Origin: Acinetobacter beijerinckii CIP 110307 | Lineage (GTDB): Bacteria > Pseudomonadota > Gammaproteobacteria > Pseudomonadales > Moraxellaceae | Direction: 5' to 3' | Assembly: GCF_000369005.1 (NCBI RefSeq) | Contig: NZ_KB849766.1 | Location: 40,808-104,807, forward strand | DNA length: 64,000 nt | Part shown: positions 17,334 through 27,147 of the stretch, in pieces | Position numbering within the stretch: the first letter of the stretch is position 1 | Layout of the letters: each line of letters starts with the position of its first letter | Made by a program: the position numbers and the translations under genes | The notes under the pieces: model-generated | What the model was told of the DNA's origin: nothing | Databases searched by the model: none | What the model saw: the letters and a program-made list of their open reading frames with translations, nothing else

Positions 17334-18359
17334 ATGAAAACACCCTCAACTCGTCAAGATCAAGGTATACCAGGTGTCTATGGCTTATTGTTATTAGACG
17401 TAGTTTCTCGTTGGGGATATAACGATGAAACTTTATTTGCTCCATTCCATCTCACGAGCGAACAACTGGCTGATCCAAATTATCGAATTCCAACACCTAT
17501 CGCAAACGAACTGGTAAAGCATTCTTTGCGCTTAACAGGTGAAAGTACTCTTGGTTTTCATATAGGTACGCAAATGCGTATCTCTATTCATGGTTTTATT
17601 GGTTATGCCATTATGACTGCACATGACATCACTGATGCCATTGCACTGGCTAGTCGTTTTATTCAGCTTCGCCTTCCGTTTTTACAGCTTTATTTTTCTA
17701 CTTTTGGTCCTAAAGCCACTTTACAACTACAATGTGATATTGAGGTTGAACCTTTACGCACCGAAATTATTTTAGGTTTGACTATTGGCATCATGACCAT
17801 GGCAAAAGCCTTAACTGGAATTGAAGATTTAAGTGGTGAAGTTGATTTAGATTTTCCCGAACCAATTGGATTCGAAAAATATCGGGATAAATTAACAAGT
17901 ATTGTTAGATTCAATCAGCCACATTTAATTTCCAGTTTTGATAAAAAATACTTAGGCTTGAAAATGGTCAATGCTGACCCGATTGCCAGTCAAATTGCTA
18001 TTAATCAATGTGAAACTGAGTTATCTGCTTTAGGTGAACGGAGACGTCTAGCTATGCGTGTCCGTGATATTTTAACCAATTCAGAGCAGCATTATTTAAG
18101 TATCGAAAGCGTCGCAGATCGTTTACATATGTCAGATCGGACTCTAAAACGACAATTGGCAGCCGAAGGCACGTCATTCTCAACATTGGTAGATGAGGTA
18201 CGGTATCGTCATGCTACTTCCCTACTTTCAAGAACTGATTATAGCTTGGAACAAATTGCTGATGAGTTAGGTTATTCTGATGTAGCCAATTTTAGCCGAG
18301 CATTTAAACGTTGGAGTGGTCGAAGCCCTAGCAACTGGCGCAAAGATCCATATTTATAA
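17334..18359 (+). CDS. AraC-family transcriptional regulator (arabinose-binding-like N-terminus)
   Basis: 341-residue activator of the OruR/ArgR-like AraC class. The N-terminal part (about residues 20-200) is the effector domain found with AraC-type regulators of amino acid or lipid use. The C-terminal 100 residues carry two helix-turn-helix motifs: SIESVADRLHMSDRTLKRQL and YSLEQIADELGYSDVANFSRAFKRWSG in pieces. It could control the upstream ABC/MaoC pair or a distant locus. Ligand unknown. Confidence 0.9.
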   Translation: MKTPSTRQDQGIPGVYGLLLLDVVSRWGYNDETLFAPFHLTSEQLADPNYRIPTPIANELVKHSLRLTGESTLGFHIGTQMRISIHGFIGYAIMTAHDITDAIALASRFIQLRLPFLQLYFSTFGPKATLQLQCDIEVEPLRTEIILGLTIGIMTMAKALTGIEDLSGEVDLDFPEPIGFEKYRDKLTSIVRFNQPHLISSFDKKYLGLKMVNADPIASQIAINQCETELSALGERRRLAMRVRDILTNSEQHYLSIESVADRLHMSDRTLKRQLAAEGTSFSTLVDEVRYRHATSLLSRTDYSLEQIADELGYSDVANFSRAFKRWSGRSPSNWRKDPYL

Positions 18360-18453
18360 TATTTAAATGCTTTTTTGTTAGATGCTTTTGTTTTTATTGA
18401 AAAACCTGTATAAAACCAGACAAAAATGATACGACAGATTTTAAGGAGTTGTC

Positions 18454-18828
18454 ATGAACCATCCAGCAGATTTGAAATATGCAAGAACGCATGAGTGGGT
18501 AAGAATTGAAGGTGACTTAGTTGTTACGGGTATCAGTGACCATGCTCAATTGGAATTAGGTGATTTAGTTTATGTTGAAGCACCTGAGGTTGGAACTCAA
18601 GTTGTTGCGACTGAACAAGCGGGAATCGTAGAATCAGTTAAAACGGCATCTGACATCCACGCACCTATTTCAGGTACTGTCGTTGAAGTAAATACAGCTC
18701 TCGAAGATGATCCTGATTTCGTAAATGAAGAACCGTATGGTAAAGGTTGGATCTACAAAATCAAACCTGACAATATGGCTGACGTTGAAAAGCTTCTGTC
18801 AAATACGGATTATGAATCAGGTTTGTAA
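18454..18828 (+). CDS. gcvH: Glycine cleavage system H protein
   Basis: 124-residue lipoyl carrier that shuttles the aminomethyl group between the P and T proteins. The lipoylation site is Lys63 in [23 protein letters not shown] lies upstream of ATG 18454. No gcvP or gcvT is nearby, so it stands alone; the standalone protein could also serve lipoic acid transfer. A strong terminator follows. Confidence 0.96.
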   Translation: MNHPADLKYARTHEWVRIEGDLVVTGISDHAQLELGDLVYVEAPEVGTQVVATEQAGIVESVKTASDIHAPISGTVVEVNTALEDDPDFVNEEPYGKGWIYKIKPDNMADVEKLLSNTDYESGL

Positions 18829-18848
18829 GATTCATTAAAGCAATTTTT

Positions 18849-18880
18849 AAAAAACCTAGTCAAATTGCCTAGGTTTTTTT
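18849..18880 (+). terminator. gcvH terminator
   Basis: Stem AAAAAACCTAG (18849-18859) with CTAGGTTTTTT (18869-18879), nine-base loop, run of T. Confidence 0.9.
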
Positions 18881-19420
18881 ATGTCAAATACAAAACTAGC
18901 TAGCGATAAACTCATATCATTTTTCAAATGAATGAAAATTTAACTCATTACAAGCAATTTAGCTTTTTTGATCGAATACAAACCACAAAATATGCCACTT
19001 TAGCATCTTAACCAAACTATATTCGCTAAATTTAAAGCCATTTCATTCAAAATAGATTTTTATCAGCGTTTTAATAGCTTAATTAGATCAATTTAAGTAC
19101 ATCTCAATCCCGTAAATAGCTCAAAAAACACAAAATTATTAAATTGCATGTATTCATAGCTAATATTTTGCAATTTAAAATAAAATATTGTCTGATTTAT
19201 AGTAGCTCTAAAGTTGAATTTATACGATTAAAAACATAAGATTCATGAGCTTATTTTTAATTACACAATTAAACAATTTTATTACAAAAAAACAACGGTT
19301 TTCCCAAAATCATCCATGCTTGAATCTGTCACCTTATCAGTCTTGTTAGAATAGTAAATCAATTTTGGGCTATTCAGATGGGATTGTACCGTTATGGATA
19401 AATAAGGATAAGCATCCATT
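18881..19420. other. Long intergenic region between gcvH and putP
   Basis: About 540 bp, very AT-rich, no supported reading frame on either strand. It should contain the putP promoter. I see no strong palindrome or riboswitch fold. Confidence 0.4.
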
Positions 19421-20917
19421 ATGAATTTTTCTAATCCCACTGTTGTAATATTCGTGGTGTATATCGCTGCTATGTTAGGCATCGGTTTATACGCCTATTT
19501 TTCTACCAAAAACCTTGATGATTATATTCTTGGGGGGCGAAGTCTAGGAAGTTTTGTCACCGCCCTATCAGCTGGTGCATCCGATATGAGCGGCTGGCTG
19601 CTCATGGGTTTACCCGGTGCTATTTATCTTGCCGGACTATCTGAATCATGGATTGCAATTGGCTTAATTATCGGTGCTTGGCTCAACTGGTATCTGGTTG
19701 CAGGACGCTTACGTGTTCACACCGAAGTGCAAAATAATGCCCTGACACTACCAGATTTTTTTACAGGTCGTTTTGATGATCAGAAGAAAATCTTACGTGT
19801 TACATCCGCATTGATTATCCTTATATTCTTTGCAATTTACTGCGCTTCTGGCATGGTTGCTGGTGCTCGTTTATTTGAAACCCTTTTCCAAATACCATAT
19901 ACAACTGCATTGTGGTTAGGTGCTTTTGCAACCATTGGTTATGTCTGTATTGGTGGCTTCCTTGCAATCAGTTGGACTGATACTTTCCAAGCAGGCTTGA
20001 TGATTTTCGCCTTATTGCTTCTTCCAATCGTGACCTATATCTCTTTAGGTATTGGCATGGAAGAGTTTACAGCAGTTGTTGAAAGCGTTCGTCCACAGGC
20101 ATTTGATTTTGCTACCAACTTAAGTTTTGTTGCGATTATCTCTGCGGCAGCTTGGGGTTTAGGATATTTCGGTCAACCGCATATTCTTGTACGCTTTATG
20201 GCAGCAGACTCTGTAAAATCGATTCCAGCAGCACGCCGTATTGGTATGACTTGGATGATTTTGTGCTTAGCAGGTGCAGTCGGTTCAGGATTTGTTGGTA
20301 TTGCATATTTCCAAATGCATCCAGAACTTGCAGCCGCAGTAACGGGTAACCCTGAAACTGTGTTCATGGAACTCACTAAAATTCTATTCAATCCGTGGAT
20401 TGTTGGTATCATCCTTGCTGCAATTTTATCTGCCGTAATGAGTACATTGAGCTGCCAACTTCTCGTTTGCTCTAGTGCCTTAACTGAAGATTTATACAAA
20501 GGCTTTATCCGTAAAAATGCCTCTCAGAAAGAGCTTGTTTGGATCGGTCGTGCAATGGTTCTTGCTGTTGCGATGCTTGCCCTTGTTCTTGCACAAAACC
20601 CAGAAAGTAAAGTTTTAGGCTTAGTTGCTTATGCATGGGCTGGTTTCGGTGCTGCATTTGGTCCATTAATTATTCTATCGCTATTCTGGAAGCGCATGAC
20701 CTTAAACGGTGCTTTAGTGGGTATGATCGTTGGTGCTGTTACCGTTATTGTTTGGAAAAACTTCTTCGGTGAAACAGGTATTTACGAGATTATCCCTGGC
20801 TTTTTATTCGCGTTTATCAGCATCATAGTAGTGAGTTTGCTTGGTAAAGCACCAAATGCAAATGTAACTAGCCGTTTTGAACAAGCTGATGAAATCTATA
20901 CACGTGAAATGAAATAA
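19421..20917 (+). CDS. putP: Sodium/proline symporter PutP
   Basis: 498-residue solute:sodium symporter with 13 predicted helices. PutP marks include the N-terminal YFSTKNLDDYILGGRSLGSFVTALSAGASDMSGWLL segment (seen in pieces), GLPGAIYLAGLSESW and the Na+-site helix near ILAAILSAVMSTLSCQLLVCSSALTEDLY. AAGGATAAG precedes ATG 19421. It lies beside an Lrp-type regulator and putA, forming the proline uptake and oxidation locus. Confidence 0.96.
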   Translation: MNFSNPTVVIFVVYIAAMLGIGLYAYFSTKNLDDYILGGRSLGSFVTALSAGASDMSGWLLMGLPGAIYLAGLSESWIAIGLIIGAWLNWYLVAGRLRVHTEVQNNALTLPDFFTGRFDDQKKILRVTSALIILIFFAIYCASGMVAGARLFETLFQIPYTTALWLGAFATIGYVCIGGFLAISWTDTFQAGLMIFALLLLPIVTYISLGIGMEEFTAVVESVRPQAFDFATNLSFVAIISAAAWGLGYFGQPHILVRFMAADSVKSIPAARRIGMTWMILCLAGAVGSGFVGIAYFQMHPELAAAVTGNPETVFMELTKILFNPWIVGIILAAILSAVMSTLSCQLLVCSSALTEDLYKGFIRKNASQKELVWIGRAMVLAVAMLALVLAQNPESKVLGLVAYAWAGFGAAFGPLIILSLFWKRMTLNGALVGMIVGAVTVIVWKNFFGETGIYEIIPGFLFAFISIIVVSLLGKAPNANVTSRFEQADEIYTREMK

Positions 20918-20936
20918 TTGACGAAATAAAATAATC

Positions 20937-20962
20937 AAGGGGCTTTCGAGCCCCTTTTTTGT
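20937..20962. terminator. Terminator between putP and the Lrp-type gene
   Basis: AAGGGGCT-TTCG-AGCCCCTT stem with a UUCG tetraloop, followed by TTTT. Confidence 0.92.
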
Positions 20963-20968
20963 ACTTTG

Positions 20969-21460
20969 TTAAAATTTGGTTCGCGATTTGATTTTAATTT
21001 TTGAACTATCTTTCACAACTTGCATCACAGGATAACTACGTGTTTCTTTAACACCCGGTAACTGCCAAAGAATTTGTCCTGCAATTTTTCTAAACTCTTC
21101 CATCCCCGCACTACGCAATTTAATTAAAAAATCAAAGCCACCACTCACCATGTGACATTCAACAATTTCAGGGTATTGAGTCACTGCATCAATAAAATCA
21201 TCTAAAACATTTGGCGTAGTTTTATCTAAAAGCACCTCAACAAATACTAAAAAATTCGCATTGAGCTTATTGGGATTAAGCTTTGCCTCGTACCCCAATA
21301 TAAATTCATCCTTTGTTAATTTCTGAACACGAGCCATAACCGCTGTCGGAGAAAGGTTCACTAATTCAGCTAATTTACTATTAGAAATTCTTCCATCTGT
21401 TTGAAGAATATCCAGAATTTTTAGATCAGTCCGATCTAATGTATAAATAGGGCTATTCAA
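20969..21460 (-). CDS. Lrp/AsnC-family regulator, probable activator of putA
   Basis: 163-residue leucine-responsive type regulator. The helix-turn-helix is ISNSKLAELVNLSPTAVMARVQKL (in pieces, about residues 24-48), followed by a RAM ligand domain (VEVLLDKTT..., CHMVSGGFDFLIKL). The start is TTG 21460; GAGG lies about nine bases upstream and no ATG fits. It is divergent from putA with a 117 bp gap. PutA here lacks a DNA-binding domain, so this gene is the likely proline-responsive switch, comparable to PutR/BkdR. This role is inferred. Confidence 0.88.
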   Translation of the reverse strand: MNSPIYTLDRTDLKILDILQTDGRISNSKLAELVNLSPTAVMARVQKLTKDEFILGYEAKLNPNKLNANFLVFVEVLLDKTTPNVLDDFIDAVTQYPEIVECHMVSGGFDFLIKLRSAGMEEFRKIAGQILWQLPGVKETRSYPVMQVVKDSSKIKIKSRTKF

Positions 21461-21577
21461 CTGAATTTTCCTCTAAAAAATGGGTCAAATATAGTGAGTT
21501 ACTCGGGTTTTATTCTGTAATCATAAATTATCTAAACCTCTCTACTCAATAGAGATAGATTGTTATCGGAATTTAGC

Positions 21578-24500
21578 ATGAATACTTTGGATACTCCCGC
21601 ACAAATGGACACAGCTCACACCAATGGTGGTTATATCACCGAATTTAAAGAAAAAAGTGAGTTTGAGCAACGCATTAATACTGCTTGGCGACGTGCAGAA
21701 CCAGAATCTGTTGCAGAACTCACAGAAGCTGCAAATATATCACCTGATCTTGATCAAAAAATTTACGAACTTGCATTCAACTTAGCCAATAATTTACGTG
21801 AACGTAAAAGCTCAGCTGGTAAAGCAGGTATTGTTCAAGGTTTACTTCAAGAGTTTTCACTTTCTTCACAAGAAGGTGTTGCATTAATGTGTTTGGCGGA
21901 AGCATTGCTTCGTATTCCAGATACTGCAACACGTGATCTTTTGATCAAAGACAAAATTAACCAAGGCAATTGGAAAGAGCATGTTGGTCAGAGTAGCCTC
22001 ATGTTCGTCAACGCTGCTGCTTGGGGTTTGATGCTTACTGGCAAGCTGATGGAAACACCTAAGCAAACCAGTTTATCTAGTGTTTTAACAGGCTTATTGG
22101 CTCGCAGTGGTCGTGGCATCATCCGCAAAGCAGTTGACGTAGCAATGCGTATGATGGGCGAACAGTTCGTAACGGGTGAGACTATCCAAGAAGCACTTGA
22201 GCATGCCAAACCATTTGAGCACAAAGGTTTCCGCTACTCATACGATATGTTGGGTGAAGCTGCACTTACTGAACATGATGCTGAGCGTTATTATAACGAT
22301 TATACCCAAGCGATTCATGCCATTGGTAAAGCATCAAATAGTCGTGGTGTTTACGAAGGCCCTGGCATCTCAATCAAGCTATCTGCTTTGCATCCACGTT
22401 ATCAGCGTGCGCAAATTGATCGTGTTCATCATGAGCTTTACAACAAAGTTTTCGAGCTTGCGTGTTTAGCAAAACAATACGACATCGGTTTAAATATTGA
22501 TGCTGAAGAATCTGAACGTTTAGAAATTTCACTCGAATTACTTGAACGCTTATGTTTCGAACCGAAACTTGCCAACTGGAAAGGTATTGGTTTCGTTATT
22601 CAGGCATATCAAAAACGTTGTTTCTATGTGGTTGATTACATCGTTGATCTTGCAAAGCGTAGTAACAAACGCCTGATGATCCGTTTAGTAAAAGGCGCGT
22701 ATTGGGATAGCGAAATCAAGAAAGCGCAAATTGATGGTATGACTGACTACCCTGTGTTTACACGTAAAGTGCACACGGATTTATCATACATTGCTTGTGC
22801 GAAGAAACTTCTTGCTGCACCAGATCAAGTATATCCGCAATTTGCGACACACAATGCGCAATCACTTGCAACCATCTACACCTTGGCCGATCCAAGCAAA
22901 TATTATCCAGGTCAATACGAGTTCCAATGCTTACACGGTATGGGTGAGCCATTGTATGAGCAAGTTGTTGGTGCTAAAGAAGATAATAAACTCGGTATTC
23001 CATGTCGTGTTTATGCACCTGTTGGTAACCACGAAACCTTATTGGCTTACTTAGTTCGTCGTTTACTTGAAAATGGCGCAAACACTTCATTTGTAAACCG
23101 CATTGCAGACAAGACATTGAAAGTAGATGATTTGATTCAATCACCGATCAAAGATATTCAAACTTCTGCAAAAGAAGAAGGTCAACTTGGTTTAAAACAC
23201 CCTGCGATTCCTCTTCCACATGATTTATACCCATTGCGTCCTAACTCAAATGGTTTCGATTTAAACAACGACACACCGCTTGTAGATTTAGATGCGACGG
23301 CACAAAAACTTCGCAATCATGTGTGGAAAAGTATGCCGCTACTTGGATTTGAATCAACAGTTCACGATCAAAGTAATGCGATTGCAATTACAAACCCAGC
23401 ACAAAATAGCGAAATTGTTGGTCATGTAAATGAAGCGACGAGCGCTGATGTACAACTTGCATTAGAAGCAGCGATACAAGCTGAACAAAGCTGGGCTGCG
23501 ACTGATAAAGTTGAACGCGCTGCATGCTTAAAACGTGCTGCTGACCTAATGGAAGCTCGCATTCAAGAATTGATGGTATTACTTTGCCGTGAAAGTGGTA
23601 AAACTTATGCCAATGCGATTGCGGAAGTTCGTGAAGCTGTAGACTTCTTACGTTACTACGCAACTCAAATTGAGAACTTACCTGCAAACGCGCAAGTAAA
23701 GCCATTAGGTACAGTCTTGTGTATTAGCCCATGGAACTTCCCTCTTGCGATTTTCTCGGGTCAGATTGCAGCAGCATTGGTGAGTGGCAACTGTGTGATT
23801 GCCAAACCAGCTGAGCAAACACCATTGATCGCGGCTCAAGCAGTACAAATGCTTTGGGAAGCTGGTGTGCCACGTGGGGTTGTTCAACTTCTTCCTGGTC
23901 GCGGTGAAACAGTTGGTGCGCAATTAAGCCAAGATGATCGTATTCAAGGCATTATGTTCACTGGTTCTACTGAAGTTGCAAAAATCTTGCAAAAAACAGT
24001 GGCAAAACGTTTATCTCCAAATGGTCAACCAATCCCGCTTATCGCGGAAACGGGTGGTCAAAATGCTATGATCGTTGATTCTTCTGCTTTAACCGAACAA
24101 GTCGTATTGGATGTGGTAAGTTCTGCATTTGATAGTGCCGGTCAACGTTGTTCCGCTCTTCGTATCTTATGTGTGCAAGAAGACAGCGCTGCAACAGTCA
24201 TCAAAATGTTAAAAGGTGCAATGCAACAGTTGATCGTAGGTAACCCTGCAATCTTAAAAACTGACATTGGTCCTGTAATCGATACTGAAGCTAAAGAAAC
24301 CATTGATACGCATATTCAAAAGATGAAATCTAAGGGCTACCCTGTTCATCAATTGATGTTTAATGATGCGGTAAGCCAACAAGCGCTTCTACAAGGTACA
24401 TTTGTTCCACCGACAGCGATTGAATTGCCAAACCTTGACGATCTAGAACGTGAAGTCTTTGGTCCTGTATTGCATATCATCACTTATAAATATGGTGAGC

Positions 24501-25342
24501 TTGAGCAATTGATCGACCGTATCAATGCTAAAGGCTATGGCTTAACCATGGGTCTACATACACGTATCGATGAAACCATCAATACTGTGATCCAACGTGC
24601 TGAGGTAGGTAACTTATATATCAACCGCAACATCGTCGGAGCTGTTGTAGGTGTGCAACCATTTGGTGGCGAAGGTTTATCTGGTACTGGTCCGAAAGCA
24701 GGTGGTCCTCTGTATATGTACCGTTTGATGGAACATTGTTCAGAGAAAGTTTTAGCAACACCTTTTGCGGTGAAAGCTGAAATCTCTCAATTTGATGCTG
24801 TTTCTAATGTTGCGTACCAAAACTTATTGACTTGGGCTAAACAAAATATGCCTCAAGTAATTCCTACGATTCCAGCATTTGGTGTTGGTAAATTCTATGA
24901 GTTGCAAGGTCCTACTGGTGAAAGCAATCAATACATTATCTTGCCTCGTCATCGTGTGCTTTCCATCGCAAATGATGAAGCGAGTCAGTTACAACAGTTA
25001 CTAGCGATTTTCTCAGTCAGCAGTTCTGCTGCTGTAACTCAAGATAATGCTTTCTTAGCGAAACATCAGAAATCTTTACCAAAAGATGTTTTAGCTGCAA
25101 TCACAGTCATTTCTAGCATTGAAAAAGATGCTTTTGATGCTGTTTTACATCATGGTTCAGTTGATGAGTTGACTGAACTACAAACTAAAATTGCGAACCG
25201 TTCTGGAGCAATCGTGGGCATTACTCATCTTAAGAAAGATGAGCAGGTTCCTTTAGAACGTCTAGTCATTGAACGCGCTATTAGCGTAAATACTGCTGCT
25301 GCCGGTGGTAATGCGAGTTTAATGACTTTATCTGAAGACTAA
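21578..25342 (+). CDS. putA: Bifunctional proline dehydrogenase / glutamate semialdehyde dehydrogenase
   Basis: 1254-residue enzyme that oxidises proline to glutamate in two steps with substrate channelling. The FAD barrel (about residues 200-500) contains YDMLGEAALT, GPGISIKLSALHPRYQ and MIRLVKGAYWDSEIK. The aldehyde dehydrogenase part (about residues 610-1060) contains the catalytic Glu in IAETGGQNAM (about 823) and Cys in SAGQRCSALR (about 857). A C-terminal extension follows. There is no N-terminal ribbon-helix-helix, so it is a non-DNA-binding PutA. The start is ATG 21578 rather than TTG 21560. Its regulator is probably the divergent Lrp-type gene. Confidence 0.97.
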   Translation: MNTLDTPAQMDTAHTNGGYITEFKEKSEFEQRINTAWRRAEPESVAELTEAANISPDLDQKIYELAFNLANNLRERKSSAGKAGIVQGLLQEFSLSSQEGVALMCLAEALLRIPDTATRDLLIKDKINQGNWKEHVGQSSLMFVNAAAWGLMLTGKLMETPKQTSLSSVLTGLLARSGRGIIRKAVDVAMRMMGEQFVTGETIQEALEHAKPFEHKGFRYSYDMLGEAALTEHDAERYYNDYTQAIHAIGKASNSRGVYEGPGISIKLSALHPRYQRAQIDRVHHELYNKVFELACLAKQYDIGLNIDAEESERLEISLELLERLCFEPKLANWKGIGFVIQAYQKRCFYVVDYIVDLAKRSNKRLMIRLVKGAYWDSEIKKAQIDGMTDYPVFTRKVHTDLSYIACAKKLLAAPDQVYPQFATHNAQSLATIYTLADPSKYYPGQYEFQCLHGMGEPLYEQVVGAKEDNKLGIPCRVYAPVGNHETLLAYLVRRLLENGANTSFVNRIADKTLKVDDLIQSPIKDIQTSAKEEGQLGLKHPAIPLPHDLYPLRPNSNGFDLNNDTPLVDLDATAQKLRNHVWKSMPLLGFESTVHDQSNAIAITNPAQNSEIVGHVNEATSADVQLALEAAIQAEQSWAATDKVERAACLKRAADLMEARIQELMVLLCRESGKTYANAIAEVREAVDFLRYYATQIENLPANAQVKPLGTVLCISPWNFPLAIFSGQIAAALVSGNCVIAKPAEQTPLIAAQAVQMLWEAGVPRGVVQLLPGRGETVGAQLSQDDRIQGIMFTGSTEVAKILQKTVAKRLSPNGQPIPLIAETGGQNAMIVDSSALTEQVVLDVVSSAFDSAGQRCSALRILCVQEDSAATVIKMLKGAMQQLIVGNPAILKTDIGPVIDTEAKETIDTHIQKMKSKGYPVHQLMFNDAVSQQALLQGTFVPPTAIELPNLDDLEREVFGPVLHIITYKYGELEQLIDRINAKGYGLTMGLHTRIDETINTVIQRAEVGNLYINRNIVGAVVGVQPFGGEGLSGTGPKAGGPLYMYRLMEHCSEKVLATPFAVKAEISQFDAVSNVAYQNLLTWAKQNMPQVIPTIPAFGVGKFYELQGPTGESNQYIILPRHRVLSIANDEASQLQQLLAIFSVSSSAAVTQDNAFLAKHQKSLPKDVLAAITVISSIEKDAFDAVLHHGSVDELTELQTKIANRSGAIVGITHLKKDEQVPLERLVIERAISVNTAAAGGNASLMTLSED

Positions 25343-25364
25343 TTTAAGTCTTCAAATCTCCCAG

Positions 25365-25396
25365 CCCGAATCATGTTTACATGGTTCGGGTTTTTT
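25365..25396 (+). terminator. putA terminator
   Basis: Stem CCCGAATCATG with CATGGTTCGGG (one mismatch), TTTA loop, followed by six T. Confidence 0.9.
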
Positions 25397-25539
25397 ATTA
25401 ATGCAAATAATTAAACAGTTTTAATTCAATCTACCCACCAAGATAAGCATATCAATAAGTGAATGTCATAATTTCCTGCACCTTACTACGCTTTTTTGAT
25501 ACCATTCCCGTTTAGATTTTACCTGTAGTTTTCTTTTTT

Positions 25540-26625
25540 ATGACCGTATCTTATCAACAGCAACTTCAAGAGAAAGTTGAACGAATTACCACACAATTTG
25601 CACCGTTCAATCCCCCAGCTTTAGAAGTGTTTCAATCGCCTGAACAACATTTCCGTATGCGCGCAGAATTTCGTATCTGGCATACTGAAGATGATTTGTT
25701 CTATGCCATGTTTGAACGTGCTGAAGATGGTAAACAAAAAGAAGTAATCCGTGTCGATGAATTTCCGATTGCGGATCAAAGCATCAATGATTTGATGCCA
25801 CGTTTATTAGATGAATTAAAAGCAGCCCCTATTTTATCGCAACGTGTTTTTGAGGCAGACTTTCTCTCAACCTTAAGTGGCGAAATGCTGGTCACGCTAA
25901 TATACCACCGTAAATTAGATGCTGAATGGGAAATTGCTGCGAAAGCCTTAGCAGAAAAACTAAATATTAAAATTATGGGTCGTAGCCGTGGTCAAAAAGT
26001 TATTATTAGCGATGACTACGTGGTTGAGCAGCTCAATGTTCACGGTCGCACGTTTAAATACAAACAAATTGAAAGCAGCTTCACTCAGCCAAATGCACAA
26101 GTATGTCAACATATGTTGGAATGGGCCTGTGATGCTGCCGCAAGCTCTGATAAAGATCTATTAGAGTTATACTGCGGCAATGGTAATTTTACCCTTCCAT
26201 TATCTTTGAAATTTAAACGTGTGCTGGCAACAGAACTGGCAAAGTCTTCGGTTTATGCTGCACAGTGGAACATCGAACAAAACAACATTGATAATATTCA
26301 AGTTGCGCGCTTGTCTGCTGAAGAGTTCACGCAAGCCTATCAAAGTGAGCGAGCGTTTAGGCGCCTACAAGAAGCTGATATTGACATTCAAAGCTACGAC
26401 TTTGACACTGTCTTTGTCGATCCGCCACGAGCAGGGATTGATGATGAAACGTTAAAATTACTTCAAGGTTTTAAACGGATTCTTTATATCTCATGTAATC
26501 CTGACACCCTGCATGACAATTTAGAAATACTGGCACAAACCCATCGGATTGTGAAATTTGCCATGTTTGATCAGTTCCCTTTTACCCATCATGTTGAATC
26601 TGGTGTTTTGCTTGAAAAAATTTAA
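25540..26625 (+). CDS. trmA: tRNA (uracil-5-)-methyltransferase TrmA
   Basis: 361-residue SAM enzyme that makes ribothymidine at U54 of tRNA. The central motif [16 protein letters not shown] (about residue 210) binds [14 protein letters not shown] and the nucleophile loop [12 protein letters not shown] (about residue 317) hold the catalytic Cys. The C-terminal [19 protein letters not shown] is a family hallmark. Length matches E. coli TrmA. Confidence 0.97.
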   Translation: MTVSYQQQLQEKVERITTQFAPFNPPALEVFQSPEQHFRMRAEFRIWHTEDDLFYAMFERAEDGKQKEVIRVDEFPIADQSINDLMPRLLDELKAAPILSQRVFEADFLSTLSGEMLVTLIYHRKLDAEWEIAAKALAEKLNIKIMGRSRGQKVIISDDYVVEQLNVHGRTFKYKQIESSFTQPNAQVCQHMLEWACDAAASSDKDLLELYCGNGNFTLPLSLKFKRVLATELAKSSVYAAQWNIEQNNIDNIQVARLSAEEFTQAYQSERAFRRLQEADIDIQSYDFDTVFVDPPRAGIDDETLKLLQGFKRILYISCNPDTLHDNLEILAQTHRIVKFAMFDQFPFTHHVESGVLLEKI

Positions 26626-26652
26626 ACAATTTATTGCAACGTAACAGTTTTA

Positions 26653-26684
26653 AATAAAGGGTTGCTTTAACCCTTTATTTTTTA
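26653..26684 (+). terminator. trmA terminator
   Basis: Perfect 11-pair stem AATAAAGGGTT (26653-26663) with AACCCTTTATT (26669-26679), then TTTTT. Confidence 0.9.
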
Positions 26685-26874
26685 TCAAACTAATCTTTCA
26701 AAAAAGTTATAATTTTCAAAGATCAAGTCATTATACCGTCATAATTTCGTTTAATTTTTAAATTATCATCGAAAAAATTGAAGTTTAACTGCTGCTTTTA
26801 TCACTTATGTTGACTTGTATTTTATTTTAAAGTGATTATATTTCGATCTATGTTAGGTCGTATATGAAGGCTAT

Positions 26875-27102
26875 ATGAGTTTCTGGCAAAAACTGTTTAA
26901 TGCAGATGAACAATACAATGAACACAAGAACCAAACTTCTTGTGTTGAAAATGATTGCTCTTGCAAATCAAACGAACAACTGTTGGATGCTTTAGTAAAA
27001 GCAACAGATGAAGATGTTATTCGTGGCATCAAAAAAGTACTTATTTCTCGTGGCTATAGTCGTAAAGAGCTTCTTGCGATGATCAACCCACCAATTCAAT
27101 AA
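26875..27102 (+). CDS. Small cysteine-cluster protein of unknown function
   Basis: 75-residue acidic protein. Three cysteines are grouped as Cys23, Cys28 and Cys30 (SCVENDCSCK), followed by a helical region (EQLLDALVKATDEDVIRGIKKVLI) ending in a short RKELLAMI helix. The cluster could bind metal or be redox-active, but one ligand short of a standard zinc site. GAAGG lies before ATG 26875, and a terminator follows, so expression as a single gene is likely. No family recognised. Confidence 0.7.
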   Translation: MSFWQKLFNADEQYNEHKNQTSCVENDCSCKSNEQLLDALVKATDEDVIRGIKKVLISRGYSRKELLAMINPPIQ

Positions 27103-27110
27103 AAATAACA

Positions 27111-27143
27111 GCCCTAGTCTTTTTCGAGTAAAAAGATTAGGGC
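27111..27143. terminator. Bidirectional terminator
   Basis: GCCCTAGTCTTTTT (27111-27124) pairs with AAAAAGATTAGGGC (27130-27143) with one G-T pair; it separates two convergent genes. Confidence 0.8.
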
Positions 27144-27147
27144 ATCA

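Noticed and set aside
18881..19420. Search for a hidden gene or riboswitch between gcvH and putP
   Set aside because: No frame with a ribosome-binding site and no glycine riboswitch pattern seen.
22176..23923. Alternative frames on both strands within putA
   Set aside because: putA is continuous and full-length with both active sites; these are shadows.
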